Shown here one piece after another: positions 15,754 through 22,668 of a DNA stretch of 24,485 nucleotides (its first letter is position 1; each line of letters opens with the position of its first letter). Below the pieces are notes generated by a model that was not told the origin of the DNA, did no database searches, and saw only the letters and a program-made list of their open reading frames with translations. A program made the position numbers and the translations under genes. Source of the DNA: an uncultured Bacteroides sp. Lineage in GTDB: Bacteria > Bacteroidota > Bacteroidia > Bacteroidales > Bacteroidaceae. The stretch is taken from assembly GCA_900544675.1 (NCBI GenBank), contig UQVZ01000047.1:1-24485 (forward strand). The letters run 5' to 3'.

Positions 15754-16428
15754 ATGATTCAACTGGAAGGAATAACCAAGAGTTTCGGTTCCCTGCAAGT
15801 GCTGAAAGGAATCGATTTGACCATCAATAAAGGGGAAGTAGTGAGCATCGTGGGACCCAGCGGAGCGGGAAAGACCACGCTGTTGCAGATTATGGGCACG
15901 CTCGACAAGCCCGATTCGGGACGGATTGTAGTGAATGGGGTGGAAGTGAACCGCTTGAAAGAAAAAGAACTTTCCGCTTTCCGCAACAAGGAAATCGGTT
16001 TTGTCTTCCAATTCCATCAGTTGCTGCCCGAGTTTACGGCACAGGAAAACGTAATGATTCCTTTGCTTATCCAAGGGGTGTCTGGGAAAGGCGCACGAGA
16101 GAGGGCTGCACAGATGCTTTCGTTTTTAGGATTGGCAGAACGCGCTTCGCATAAACCGGCAGAACTTTCGGGTGGCGAAAAGCAGCGGGTGGCTGTGGCG
16201 CGTGCGTTAATCAGCCATCCTTCCGTCGTGCTTGCCGATGAGCCTTCGGGCAGCCTTGATACACAGAACAAGGAGGAGCTGCACCGCTTGTTTTTTGATT
16301 TGCGCGACAAGCTGGGGCAGACCTTTGTCATCGTCACTCACGATGAAGGCCTCGCTTCGCAAACCGACCGCACCATTCATCTGACAGACGGAAAAATCAG
16401 CGGGGACAGCGCTTCTTCTGCTCAGTAA
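15754..16428 (+). CDS. lolD: LolD-like ABC transporter ATPase
   Basis: A 224-aa ABC ATPase of the LolD/MacB/FtsE-like group, which powers lipoprotein release or other export at the inner membrane. All core motifs are intact: Walker A GPSGAGKT at 34-41, Q-loop Gln86, signature LSGGEKQR at 138-145, Walker B VVLADEP at 158-164 and the switch His196 in VTHDEG. No partner permease gene is next to it, so the substrate remains open, and LolD is the best guess. The last eight residues (GDSASSAQ) and the stop codon are encoded by the first unit of a 41-bp repeat array, so the natural C-terminus may have been altered by repeat expansion. The gene follows tcdA after 6 nt. Confidence 0.82.
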   Translation: MIQLEGITKSFGSLQVLKGIDLTINKGEVVSIVGPSGAGKTTLLQIMGTLDKPDSGRIVVNGVEVNRLKEKELSAFRNKEIGFVFQFHQLLPEFTAQENVMIPLLIQGVSGKGARERAAQMLSFLGLAERASHKPAELSGGEKQRVAVARALISHPSVVLADEPSGSLDTQNKEELHRLFFDLRDKLGQTFVIVTHDEGLASQTDRTIHLTDGKISGDSASSAQ

Positions 16429-16562
16429 GCGTTGTCCCCGCCGGGGAAAGTACTTCTTTTGCTCAGTAAGCGCTGTCCCCGCCGGGGAAAGTGCTTCTTT
16501 TGCTCAGTAAGCGTTGTCCCCGCCGGGGACAGCGCTTCTTCCGCTCGGTAAGCGCTGTTCCC
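16401..16562. repeat. 41-bp tandem array of GC-rich palindromes
   Basis: The phrase GCTCAGTAAG recurs at 16420, 16461 and 16502, and as GCTCGGTAAG at 16543, always 41 bp apart. Each unit carries TCCCCGCCGGGGA as a hairpin core. The best hairpin pairs 16509-16521 with 16525-16537: 13 bp with one G-U and a GCC loop. Alternative pairing is possible, for example 16401-16414 with 16427-16440 over 14 bp across the LolD-like stop codon. It lies between convergent genes and can terminate transcription in both directions, but contains more structure than a single terminator needs. Confidence 0.88.
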
Positions 16563-16570
16563 ACTGGCAT

Positions 16571-17647
16571 TTACTTCAAGTATTGGCGGTAGAATTGTTC
16601 GATTTTGTCGAACGGAATCTTTTCGAAGTTGTCATATAAGTCCGTATGGCTGGCACCGGGGACGATGAGCAATTCTTTGTTGTCGCCTTTCAGCATTTTG
16701 TATGTGTCTTCACTGAAGTAGCGCGAGTGTGCTTTCTCGCCGTGGATGAGCAATACGGCATTCCGGATTTCGCCGGCATACGTCAGAATCGGCATATTGA
16801 GGAAAGAGAGGGATGAGGTTTTGTTCCATCCTCCGTTCGAGTTCAGCGAACGTTTGTGATAGCCGCGTGCGGTTTTGTAGTAAGCGTAATAGTCTTTCAC
16901 AAACTGCGGAGCGTCTTCGGGCAGCGGGTCGACCACACCTCCGGCAAGGGCATACGAGCCGTTGCGGTAATCTTCCGTGCGTTGTGCGTTCAGCTGTTTG
17001 CGCATTTCGTTGCGGGCGTCGGCATTGTCTGCCGCGTCGAAATAGCCGTTGGCAGTGACGCGGCTCATATTGTACATCGTGGAAGCGACCGTGGCTTTGA
17101 TGCGTGTGTCGATGGCGGCGGCATTGACAGCCATTCCTCCCCAGCCGCAGATGCCCAGGATTCCGATGCGCTCCGGGTCTACATCTTCGCGCACGGACAG
17201 ATAGTCTACAGCGGCACAGAAGTCTTCGGTGTTGATGTCGGGCGAGGCGACATAGCGGGGTTGGCCTCCGCTTTCACCGGTAAACGAAGGGTCGAAAGCC
17301 AGTGTCAGGAATCCGCGCTCTGCCAATGTCTGTGCATACAGTCCGGACGATTGTTCTTTCACCGCACCGAAAGGACCGCTGATGGCGATGGCAGGCAGTT
17401 TGCCTTCGGCGTCTTTCGGAATATAAAGGTCGGCTGCCAGCGTGATGCCGTAACGGTTATGAAAGGTGACCTTGGTGTGGTTCACCTTGTCGCTTTTCGG
17501 GAACACTTTGTCCCATTCTTGTGTCAAGTTCAATTTTTCTTCCATAAAGCTATTCGAATTAGTTGTGTTATCTTGTGCCATTAGGCTTCCCGCGCCACAC
17601 GAGCAGACGAGCAAAGCCATACATAGTCTTTTCAGTGAGTGTTTCAT
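16571..17647 (-). CDS. Secreted alpha/beta hydrolase with Cys nucleophile motif
   Basis: A 358-aa exported alpha/beta hydrolase, related to the dienelactone-hydrolase/X-Pro-peptidase-like group. A signal peptide ends near LMAQ (residue 24). The oxyanion-side segment is AISGPFGAVKEQSSG (88-102), the nucleophile elbow is GICGWGG with Cys167 where a serine is usual, and the catalytic His is most likely His334 in GASHTDLYDN. The acid probably lies in HGEKAHSRYF. Cys at the elbow is also found in dienelactone hydrolase and related proteins, so this need not mean inactivity. Substrate unknown. It is the last gene of a minus-strand series and is separated from the RibD-like gene by a palindromic repeat, with no clear promoter seen. 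Confidence 0.82.
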   Translation of the reverse strand: MKHSLKRLCMALLVCSCGAGSLMAQDNTTNSNSFMEEKLNLTQEWDKVFPKSDKVNHTKVTFHNRYGITLAADLYIPKDAEGKLPAIAISGPFGAVKEQSSGLYAQTLAERGFLTLAFDPSFTGESGGQPRYVASPDINTEDFCAAVDYLSVREDVDPERIGILGICGWGGMAVNAAAIDTRIKATVASTMYNMSRVTANGYFDAADNADARNEMRKQLNAQRTEDYRNGSYALAGGVVDPLPEDAPQFVKDYYAYYKTARGYHKRSLNSNGGWNKTSSLSFLNMPILTYAGEIRNAVLLIHGEKAHSRYFSEDTYKMLKGDNKELLIVPGASHTDLYDNFEKIPFDKIEQFYRQYLK

Positions 17648-17666
17648 CTTCTAAAAGTTTTTATGG

Positions 17667-17772
17667 GAACACAGAGACACAGAGTCACAGAGTTTTTCAG
17701 TTTCAGAAAATAAAGGCCACCAAGAAGAATTCTTACTGTTTTGTTTCTCTGCGCCTCTGTGTCTCTGTGTTC
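17667..17772. repeat. Palindromic ACACAGAG element
   Basis: Arms 17667-17684 (GAACACAGAGACACAGAG) and 17755-17772 are perfectly complementary over 18 bp. Pairing resumes inside after a 3-nt mismatch (CAGAG 17688-17692 with CTCTG 17747-17751). It fills the gap between two minus-strand genes, ending 10 nt from the stop of the RibD-like gene. Related sequence lies at about 3266-3290. Confidence 0.8.
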
Positions 17773-17781
17773 GGGGAATAA

Positions 17782-18456
17782 TTAAAATTCATATCTCAGC
17801 CAGACGGAGTTTTCGCCTATCCGTTCCGCACTTTTCAGCTTGAGGATAGTGGTCGGGTAATTGCTGTCGTCGATGCCGTCGAATACGGCTGTCATTCCTT
17901 TCCGTCCGTCGATGCCTGCTCCGATTACGAGGCTTACTTCATCCAGCAGTCCGGCTTTCAGGAAAGCCCCGTTGATGTGCCCGCCTCCTACTACGGCAAG
18001 GCGTTTCACTCCGAAGTGTTCGTTCAGCATCCCGACGGCTTGCGGCAGGTCCACTTCCTCCTTGCCGACTGTTATCCACGAGATGCCTTGCCGGCGCAAG
18101 GTGTCGAGGTAAGCTTGTGGCGCCTGTTCGCCTGTGATGACTACCATCGGGCGTCCGTCGATGTGGTTGTCGGGCCATTGCAGCCTGCCTTTCGAGTCGA
18201 GCACGACGGAATAGCCGTTGGCTTCTGTCGCCTTGTAGAAAGAAGGTTTGCCTGCGGGAGTCTTGTCGTCGGTGTGAAACGGTTCGGCAAGGGCGATGTG
18301 CATAGCTGCCGTTACCCGTCCCGATAGGTCGGAGTCGCATTGCAGTTGTTCCAGCGCGTCGTAGTATTCGTTGCCTCCGATGTGTTCGGTCATATCGCAG
18401 TCGATGCGTCCGTCTATGGATGCCATCATATGGCAAATGATGTAAGGTTTTGTCAT
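17782..18456 (-). CDS. RibD C-terminal/DHFR-like reductase
   Basis: A 224-aa cytoplasmic protein with the fold of the RibD C-terminal domain and dihydrofolate reductase, which reduces pterin- or pyrimidine-like substrates with NADPH. It opens with ICHMMASIDGRIDCDM (7-22), which matches the family start. VVITGEQAP (about 105-113) and AVVGGGHINGAFLKAGLLDE provide the cofactor-binding loop, followed by VIGAGIDGRKG. There is no fused deaminase domain and no riboflavin genes nearby, so a role in riboflavin synthesis is not supported; it is probably a stand-alone reductase of unknown substrate. A -7 element lies 28 nt upstream, just after the terminator of the AraC gene. Confidence 0.83.
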   Translation of the reverse strand: MTKPYIICHMMASIDGRIDCDMTEHIGGNEYYDALEQLQCDSDLSGRVTAAMHIALAEPFHTDDKTPAGKPSFYKATEANGYSVVLDSKGRLQWPDNHIDGRPMVVITGEQAPQAYLDTLRRQGISWITVGKEEVDLPQAVGMLNEHFGVKRLAVVGGGHINGAFLKAGLLDEVSLVIGAGIDGRKGMTAVFDGIDDSNYPTTILKLKSAERIGENSVWLRYEF

Positions 18457-18483
18457 ATTCTGTATCGTTTTGGTTTACGTAGG

Positions 18484-18491
18484 CAAAAATA
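18484..18491 (-). promoter_or_regulatory. -7 element of the RibD-like gene
   Basis: The minus strand reads TATTTTTG, a TAnnTTTG match 28 nt before the ATG. The -33 position falls in the loop of the upstream terminator hairpin and does not read TTTG. Confidence 0.45.
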
Positions 18492-18526
18492 ACACAAAAG
18501 CCCCACAACTTTATTGTTGTGAGGCT
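18484..18526 (-). terminator. Rho-independent terminator of the AraC-family gene
   Basis: On the minus strand AGCCTCACAAC (18516-18526) pairs with GTTGTGGGGCT (18499-18509) around a 6-nt loop, with one mismatch, followed by TTTTGTGTTATTTTT. It lies 34 nt after the AraC stop. Confidence 0.8.
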
Positions 18527-18559
18527 CAAAGTATATTGCTGAAAAGTTCATTATATGTT

Positions 18560-19420
18560 TCAGGCAGATACGGCGGTAGGGGATACCCCATACAGTTTCT
18601 TGAATGCGGCGGAGAAGTGCGACTGGTTTTTGAATCCTACTTCCGTATAAATATCAGAGATTTTCCGTCCTCCTTCTTTCATCAGGGCGTATGCCACCTC
18701 CAGCCGTTTCCTTATCAGCCATTTTTCGGGAGTGAGATTGCTTACTTTCTTGAAATCGCGCTTGAAAGTGGCAAGGCTTCTTCCTGTATAGTGTGCCAGG
18801 TCTTCCAGAGTGAACTCGTACATATAGTTTTTGTTCATAAAGTCCAGGATGTCTATCTTCCACGGTTCGTTGAAGTCGAACAGGGTAGGGGCAAACCGTT
18901 TGTCGATGTGCAGCAGTGCCAGTAATCCCTCTTGCAACTTCAGTTGCATAAAGTCATCCTGTGGTTTTACGTCGGGGTCGAAGTAGGGTGTCATCGAGGC
19001 AAACAGGCTGGTGATTTCGGCTGTCTTGGGCAGCTTGATGGCTCCTCCTTCCAGTTTCGGTGTATGGTCGGATGCTTTGTATTGCCCGAATTTGCCATAC
19101 ATCTCTTTCAGGAAACTGCGGGTAAACATCAGGAAGATGCCGCAATAGCGTTCCCCGTTACACGACTGTTTGTACATCGTGATGTGATGGTCGCGCGGGA
19201 TGAAGACGCATTCCCCTTTTCCTACGTGTATCTGTTCGTTCCCGTTGTCCAGCAACATTTCGCCCGAATAGACATAATTCATCGCATATTCGCGCGAGCG
19301 GTGGATGCAATGGCTGCTGTCATCGTAGAAGAAACTGAAAAACACATTGTTGTAGTTGAAGATAACCTTCATCGGGTTTGTATTCTCTTCCTGTGACGGT
19401 TGGGTGATAGGGTTAGGCAT
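18560..19420 (-). CDS. AraC-family transcriptional regulator
   Basis: A 286-aa DNA-binding regulator. The C-terminal 95 residues form the AraC/XylS double helix-turn-helix: FTLEDLAHYTGRSLATFKRD is the first motif, and ISDIYTEVGFKNQSHFSAAF is the second with the conserved GF-N-S-F pattern, ending in KKLYGVSPTAV. The N-terminal half (about 17-170) looks like a cupin-type sensor with the strand MNYVYSGEMLLDNGNEQIHV. The ligand and targets are unknown. A second possible start is ATG at 19372 (MKVIFNYNN), which would remove 16 residues of low conservation. A clear terminator follows and a palindromic repeat lies upstream, so it appears to be transcribed alone. Confidence 0.88.
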   Translation of the reverse strand: MPNPITQPSQEENTNPMKVIFNYNNVFFSFFYDDSSHCIHRSREYAMNYVYSGEMLLDNGNEQIHVGKGECVFIPRDHHITMYKQSCNGERYCGIFLMFTRSFLKEMYGKFGQYKASDHTPKLEGGAIKLPKTAEITSLFASMTPYFDPDVKPQDDFMQLKLQEGLLALLHIDKRFAPTLFDFNEPWKIDILDFMNKNYMYEFTLEDLAHYTGRSLATFKRDFKKVSNLTPEKWLIRKRLEVAYALMKEGGRKISDIYTEVGFKNQSHFSAAFKKLYGVSPTAVSA

Positions 19421-19445
19421 AGGTCTGTGTTTTTTTTAGAAGTTA

Positions 19446-19596
19446 AAGAAGTTAGAGGAGTTAAAGAAGTTAGAGAAGTTATCACTTCGCTCCGCTTCGT
19501 TAGGAGTTAAAGCCAATAGTTTTGCTGATGGATTTATACTTTAACTTCTAGCCCGCCTTTAGCGGGCGATAACTTCTTTAACTCCTCTAACTTCTT
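19446..19596. repeat. Palindromic GAGTTAAAG element, copy 2
   Basis: A perfect 27-bp inverted repeat (19446-19472 with 19570-19596) is made of AGAAGTTAGAGGAGTTAAAG-type sequence. Inside are the core phrase GTTAAAGCCAATAGTTTTGC (from 19506), shared with the copy at 6073, and a second hairpin GCCCGC/GCGGGC (19551-19567). It starts one base from the stop of the phosphatase-fold gene and ends about 25 nt from the AraC start, filling the gap. Confidence 0.88.
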
Positions 19597-19597
19597 A

Positions 19598-20461
19598 TTA
19601 TAATATAAGGTGTACAATCTGCGGATTGTGGTCGGACAGGTATTTGCCGTCCGTATTCGCTTCCTGAGGAATGTAGCTGTCCGATACTTTGATTTGGGGA
19701 GTGACGAAAATAAAGTCGATTTTCTCCCGTTTGCCGGCAGGCACCCTGCCGAAGTCGTGGAACGTGTAAGCTACACCTGTCCGCTTGCCGGCAATCTTTT
19801 CGGCATCTTTCAAGACAAACGGATTGGTCGTGATAGTGCGGTATGCTTCCGAATCGAACGAAACATTAAAGTCGCCGGTAAGCACAGCCGGATAGTCGCC
19901 GGCTATTTCCTTAATCTTCCGGATAATCAGCAAAGCGCTTTCACGCCGTGCGGTGGTGCCCACGTGGTCGAAATGCGTGTTGACAGCCATAAACACTTTG
20001 CCCGTCTGTTTGTCTTTCATCTTTGCCCACGTGGCTATGCGCGTGCAAGCTCCGTCCCATCCGATAAAGCCTACGCTGTCCGGATATTGCGATAACCAGA
20101 ACGTGTTGCTGTCAATTACTTCAAACCGGTTTTCCTTGTAGAGGATGGGCGCATATTCGCCTTTTGTCTTTCCGTCCTCGCGTGCCACTCCGATGGCTTT
20201 ATAGCCGGGCAAGCGTTGCAGCAGGTCTTCCAGTTGGTTGTGAAGCACTTCCTGCATACCTGCGATGTCGATGTCTTGGGCTTTGATAAACTGGGTGACC
20301 GTATCTTTGCGGAACTGCCAGTTGTTGGCTTGGTCATCGGGATTGTCATAACGGATGTTGAATGTAGCCCATGTGAGGCTGGTCGCGTCTTGTGCATAGC
20401 CCGGCAAAACGCTTAGCACGAATGCGGTTGCGATGACGAGTAAAAAAGAAAGTCGTTTCAT
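19598..20461 (-). CDS. Secreted endonuclease/exonuclease/phosphatase-fold protein
   Basis: A 287-aa exported protein of the DNase I-like metal-dependent phosphodiesterase/phosphatase superfamily. The signal peptide ends near GYAQ (about residue 23). Metal and catalytic motifs are present in order: TWATFNIRYDN (Asn), GMQEVLHNQL (Glu), GACTRIATWA, NTHFDHVG (His/Asp), VLTGDFNVSFDS (Asp/Asn), KIDFIFVTP (Asp) and LSDHNPQIV (final Asp-His). Substrates in this superfamily range from nucleic acids to phospholipids and sugar phosphates, and none can be chosen here. The frame is open 13 codons upstream, but the signal peptide begins at MKRLSFLLV, so I start at 20461. A palindromic element containing a GC hairpin follows the stop. 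Confidence 0.88.
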   Translation of the reverse strand: MKRLSFLLVIATAFVLSVLPGYAQDATSLTWATFNIRYDNPDDQANNWQFRKDTVTQFIKAQDIDIAGMQEVLHNQLEDLLQRLPGYKAIGVAREDGKTKGEYAPILYKENRFEVIDSNTFWLSQYPDSVGFIGWDGACTRIATWAKMKDKQTGKVFMAVNTHFDHVGTTARRESALLIIRKIKEIAGDYPAVLTGDFNVSFDSEAYRTITTNPFVLKDAEKIAGKRTGVAYTFHDFGRVPAGKREKIDFIFVTPQIKVSDSYIPQEANTDGKYLSDHNPQIVHLIL

Positions 20462-20493
20462 AATAGTTGATTTTAATCGTAATATGGATAAAT

Positions 20494-20523
20494 AAAACAT
20501 ATTCTCAGCTAAGGTAATACAAA
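20494..20523 (-). promoter_or_regulatory. Possible promoter of the phosphatase-fold gene
   Basis: On the minus strand TTTG (20520-20523) is followed after 18 nt by TATGTTTT (20494-20501), one mismatch from TAnnTTTG. Spacing is slightly short. Confidence 0.35.
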
Positions 20524-20644
20524 AAACCGAGAAACTAAACAGATTGCCGGAAATTGATTCCTTTTTTGCAAGGTAAGCATGAACTTCAGCAAGCAGATGC
20601 GTAATATCGAGAAGTGGATTATGGAATAAATGAAAAAAACTCCG

Positions 20645-20652
20645 TATCTTTG
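20645..20652 (+). promoter_or_regulatory. -7 element of the CvfB-like gene
   Basis: TATCTTTG matches TAnnTTTG fully and lies 17 nt before the ATG; the following GCCCC context is common in Bacteroides promoters. No TTTG is at the -33 position. Confidence 0.55.
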
Positions 20653-20669
20653 CCCCAAAATTAGTTCTT

Positions 20670-21515
20670 ATGAGTCATATACGGTTAGGGAGATACAATC
20701 AGTTGGAAGTCGTGAAGAAGGTGGACTTCGGTGTGTATTTGGATGGCGATGAAGACGGTGAAATCTTATTGCCGCAGCGTTATGTGCCCGAAGGCTGCGA
20801 GCCGGGCGATGTGTTGAATGTCTTTATCTATTTGGATATGGAAGAACGTCTGGTGGCTACTACCCTTCAGCCTTACGTGCAGGTGGGCGAGTTTGCTTGC
20901 TTGGAAGTGGCTTGGGTCAATCAGTACGGTGCATTCCTCAATTGGGGGCTGATGAAAGACCTTTTTGTTCCCTATCGCGAGCAGAAAGCCAAGATGGTGA
21001 AAGGCGGCAGATACATCGTTTATGTCTATATCGACGAGGAAAGCTACCGCATTGTGGCTTCTGCTAAGGTAGAACATTTCTTGTCGAAGGAACATCCCGA
21101 ATACGAGGCAGGCGAAGAAGTGGATGCCTTGGTATGGCAGCGTACCGACTTGGGATACAAAGTCATCGTAGACAACAAGTTCTACGGAATGCTGTATCAT
21201 AACGAGATTTTCCAACCCTTGCAGCTGGGCAAGCGTGTGTCGGCTTATGTCAAGCAAGTGCGCGGCGACGGGAAGATTGACCTGGAACTTCAGAAAGGAG
21301 GCTTCGAGAAAGTAGACAGTTTTGCCGAGACACTGCTGCAATACATCACGGAACATAACGGATACATTACCCAAAACGATAAGACGGATGCCGTTGAGAT
21401 TTACAATACATTCGGCGTCAGCAAGAAAACTTTCAAGAAAGCGGTGGGCGACCTCTACAAGAAACGCTTGATTATCTTGGAAGAAGGAGGCATCCGCCTG
21501 GTTCCCCAAGACTGA
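20670..21515 (+). CDS. CvfB-like S1-domain RNA-binding protein
   Basis: A 281-aa cytoplasmic protein of the CvfB/YitL family, with S1-like OB-fold domains followed by a winged helix. The first OB domain (about 1-65) includes LEVVKKVDFGVYLDGDEDGE. The second (about 68-140) includes EVAWVNQYGAFLNWGLMKDL. A third (about 145-215) includes VDNKFYGMLYHNEIFQPLQL and KIDLELQ. The C-terminal winged helix runs from about 220 to the end (ITQNDKTDAVEIYNTFGVSK). CvfB binds RNA and affects virulence gene expression in Staphylococcus; its role in Bacteroidetes is not established. It converges on pfkA across a strong terminator. Confidence 0.87.
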   Translation: MSHIRLGRYNQLEVVKKVDFGVYLDGDEDGEILLPQRYVPEGCEPGDVLNVFIYLDMEERLVATTLQPYVQVGEFACLEVAWVNQYGAFLNWGLMKDLFVPYREQKAKMVKGGRYIVYVYIDEESYRIVASAKVEHFLSKEHPEYEAGEEVDALVWQRTDLGYKVIVDNKFYGMLYHNEIFQPLQLGKRVSAYVKQVRGDGKIDLELQKGGFEKVDSFAETLLQYITEHNGYITQNDKTDAVEIYNTFGVSKKTFKKAVGDLYKKRLIILEEGGIRLVPQD

Positions 21516-21533
21516 TAGTAATAAGGTATAAAG

Positions 21534-21585
21534 AAAATGTCCGGCCATACGAGCACAGGCTGCTTGTTATGCCGGACATTTTTAT
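21534..21585. terminator. Bidirectional terminator between CvfB-like gene and pfkA
   Basis: AAAATGTCCGGC (21534-21545) and GCCGGACATTTT (21571-21582) are perfectly complementary over 12 bp and extend inwards by ATA/TAT after a one-base bulge. Flanking A and T runs give a U tract on either strand. Confidence 0.88.
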
Positions 21586-21615
21586 GTTAGGGCAGACGGT
21601 GTCTGCCTGATTTTT

Positions 21616-22596
21616 TTAGATAGACAACTCGTGAAGCACGTTCACCAGTTCGCGGTCGATGGGCTTGTCGTTCTTGATAGCCTTGCTGAACGGTACGTAG
21701 ACGATTTGGTCGTTTTCGATACCAATCATCACGTTACGCTGTCCTTCCATCAATGCCTGGATGCTGGCTACACCCATACGGCTGGCAATGATACGGTCGT
21801 GTGCTGTCGGGCTTCCGCCGCGTTGCAGGTGTCCCAGGATAGTGACACGCACATCGTATTGCGGATATTCGTTCTTTACACGTTCTGCATAGTGCATGGC
21901 ACCGCCTGTGATTTCACTTTCGGCTACCAATACGATGGAACTGCTCTTCGACTTGCGGAATCCGTTCTTGATGAATTCTTCCAACTGGTCGACCTCTGTA
22001 TTGAATTCCGGAATGATGGCAGCTTCGGCTCCCGCTGCGATAGCACCGTTCAAGGCAAGGAATCCGGCATCCCGTCCCATGACTTCTACGAAGAACAGAC
22101 GTTCGTGCGAAGTGGCTGTGTCACGGATTTTGTCGACTGCGTCCAAGATGGTGTTCAGCGCCGTGTCGTAGCCGATGGTTGTATCCGTCCCATACAAGTC
22201 GTTGTCGATGGTACCCGGCAAGCCGATACACGGAATATCGTATTCCTGTGCCAGCAAGCGTGCTCCGGTCAGCGAACCGTCACCTCCGATTACAATCAAG
22301 GCGTCGATTTCTTCCCGTTTCATGGTTTCGTAAGCGACTTTACGTCCTTCTGGAGTCTTGAATTCTTGGCAACGTGCTGTTTTCAGAATCGTACCTCCCT
22401 GCTGGATGATGTTGCTGACGTTTTGTGTCTTGAATTCTTGGATTTCTCCTGTAATCAAGCCTTTGTATCCCCGGTAAATGCCTTTTACTCTCAATCCGTT
22501 GTAGATGGCTGAACGTGTGACGGCACGGATGGCCGCATTCATTCCAGGGGCATCACCTCCGGAAGTTAAAATACCAATACATTTAATAGTTCCCAT
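21616..22596 (-). CDS. pfkA: ATP-dependent 6-phosphofructokinase
   Basis: A 326-aa cytoplasmic glycolytic enzyme that phosphorylates fructose 6-phosphate at C1. The ATP site begins with LTSGGDAPGMNAAIR (10-24) and continues with IGGDGSL at 103-109; Gly at this place (GGDGS rather than GGDD) is the usual mark of ATP use over pyrophosphate. The catalytic loop is GTIDNDLYGTDTT with Asp131 as base. EVMGRDAGFLA and LGHLQRGGSPTAHDR supply the sugar-phosphate site. Length is standard for the bacterial PfkA group. It has its own consensus promoter directly after ispH and ends at a terminator shared with the convergent CvfB-like gene. Confidence 0.96.
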   Translation of the reverse strand: MGTIKCIGILTSGGDAPGMNAAIRAVTRSAIYNGLRVKGIYRGYKGLITGEIQEFKTQNVSNIIQQGGTILKTARCQEFKTPEGRKVAYETMKREEIDALIVIGGDGSLTGARLLAQEYDIPCIGLPGTIDNDLYGTDTTIGYDTALNTILDAVDKIRDTATSHERLFFVEVMGRDAGFLALNGAIAAGAEAAIIPEFNTEVDQLEEFIKNGFRKSKSSSIVLVAESEITGGAMHYAERVKNEYPQYDVRVTILGHLQRGGSPTAHDRIIASRMGVASIQALMEGQRNVMIGIENDQIVYVPFSKAIKNDKPIDRELVNVLHELSI

Positions 22597-22627
22597 AAAA
22601 TTGTCATTCGTTATAATAGTGATAGCG

Positions 22628-22659
22628 CAAAGGTATTAAAAAACTAGTATACAAGCAAA
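22628..22659 (-). promoter_or_regulatory. Promoter of pfkA
   Basis: On the minus strand -33 TTTG (22656-22659) and -7 TACCTTTG (22628-22635) are exactly 20 nt apart, a full Bacteroidetes consensus. It begins only 10 nt after the ispH stop, so pfkA can be expressed independently of ispH and cmk. Confidence 0.78.
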
Positions 22660-22668
22660 TGAATGTTT

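Noticed and set aside
16401..16562. Candidate CRISPR array in the 41-bp repeats
   Set aside because: The whole unit repeats, with no unique spacers, and the first unit is part of a coding region.
21631..22512. Long open frame (293 codons) antisense to pfkA
   Set aside because: It mirrors the codon pattern of pfkA, a clear enzyme; the antisense product has no recognisable domain. The same holds for long frames opposite mrp, asd, ispH and the CvfB-like gene.
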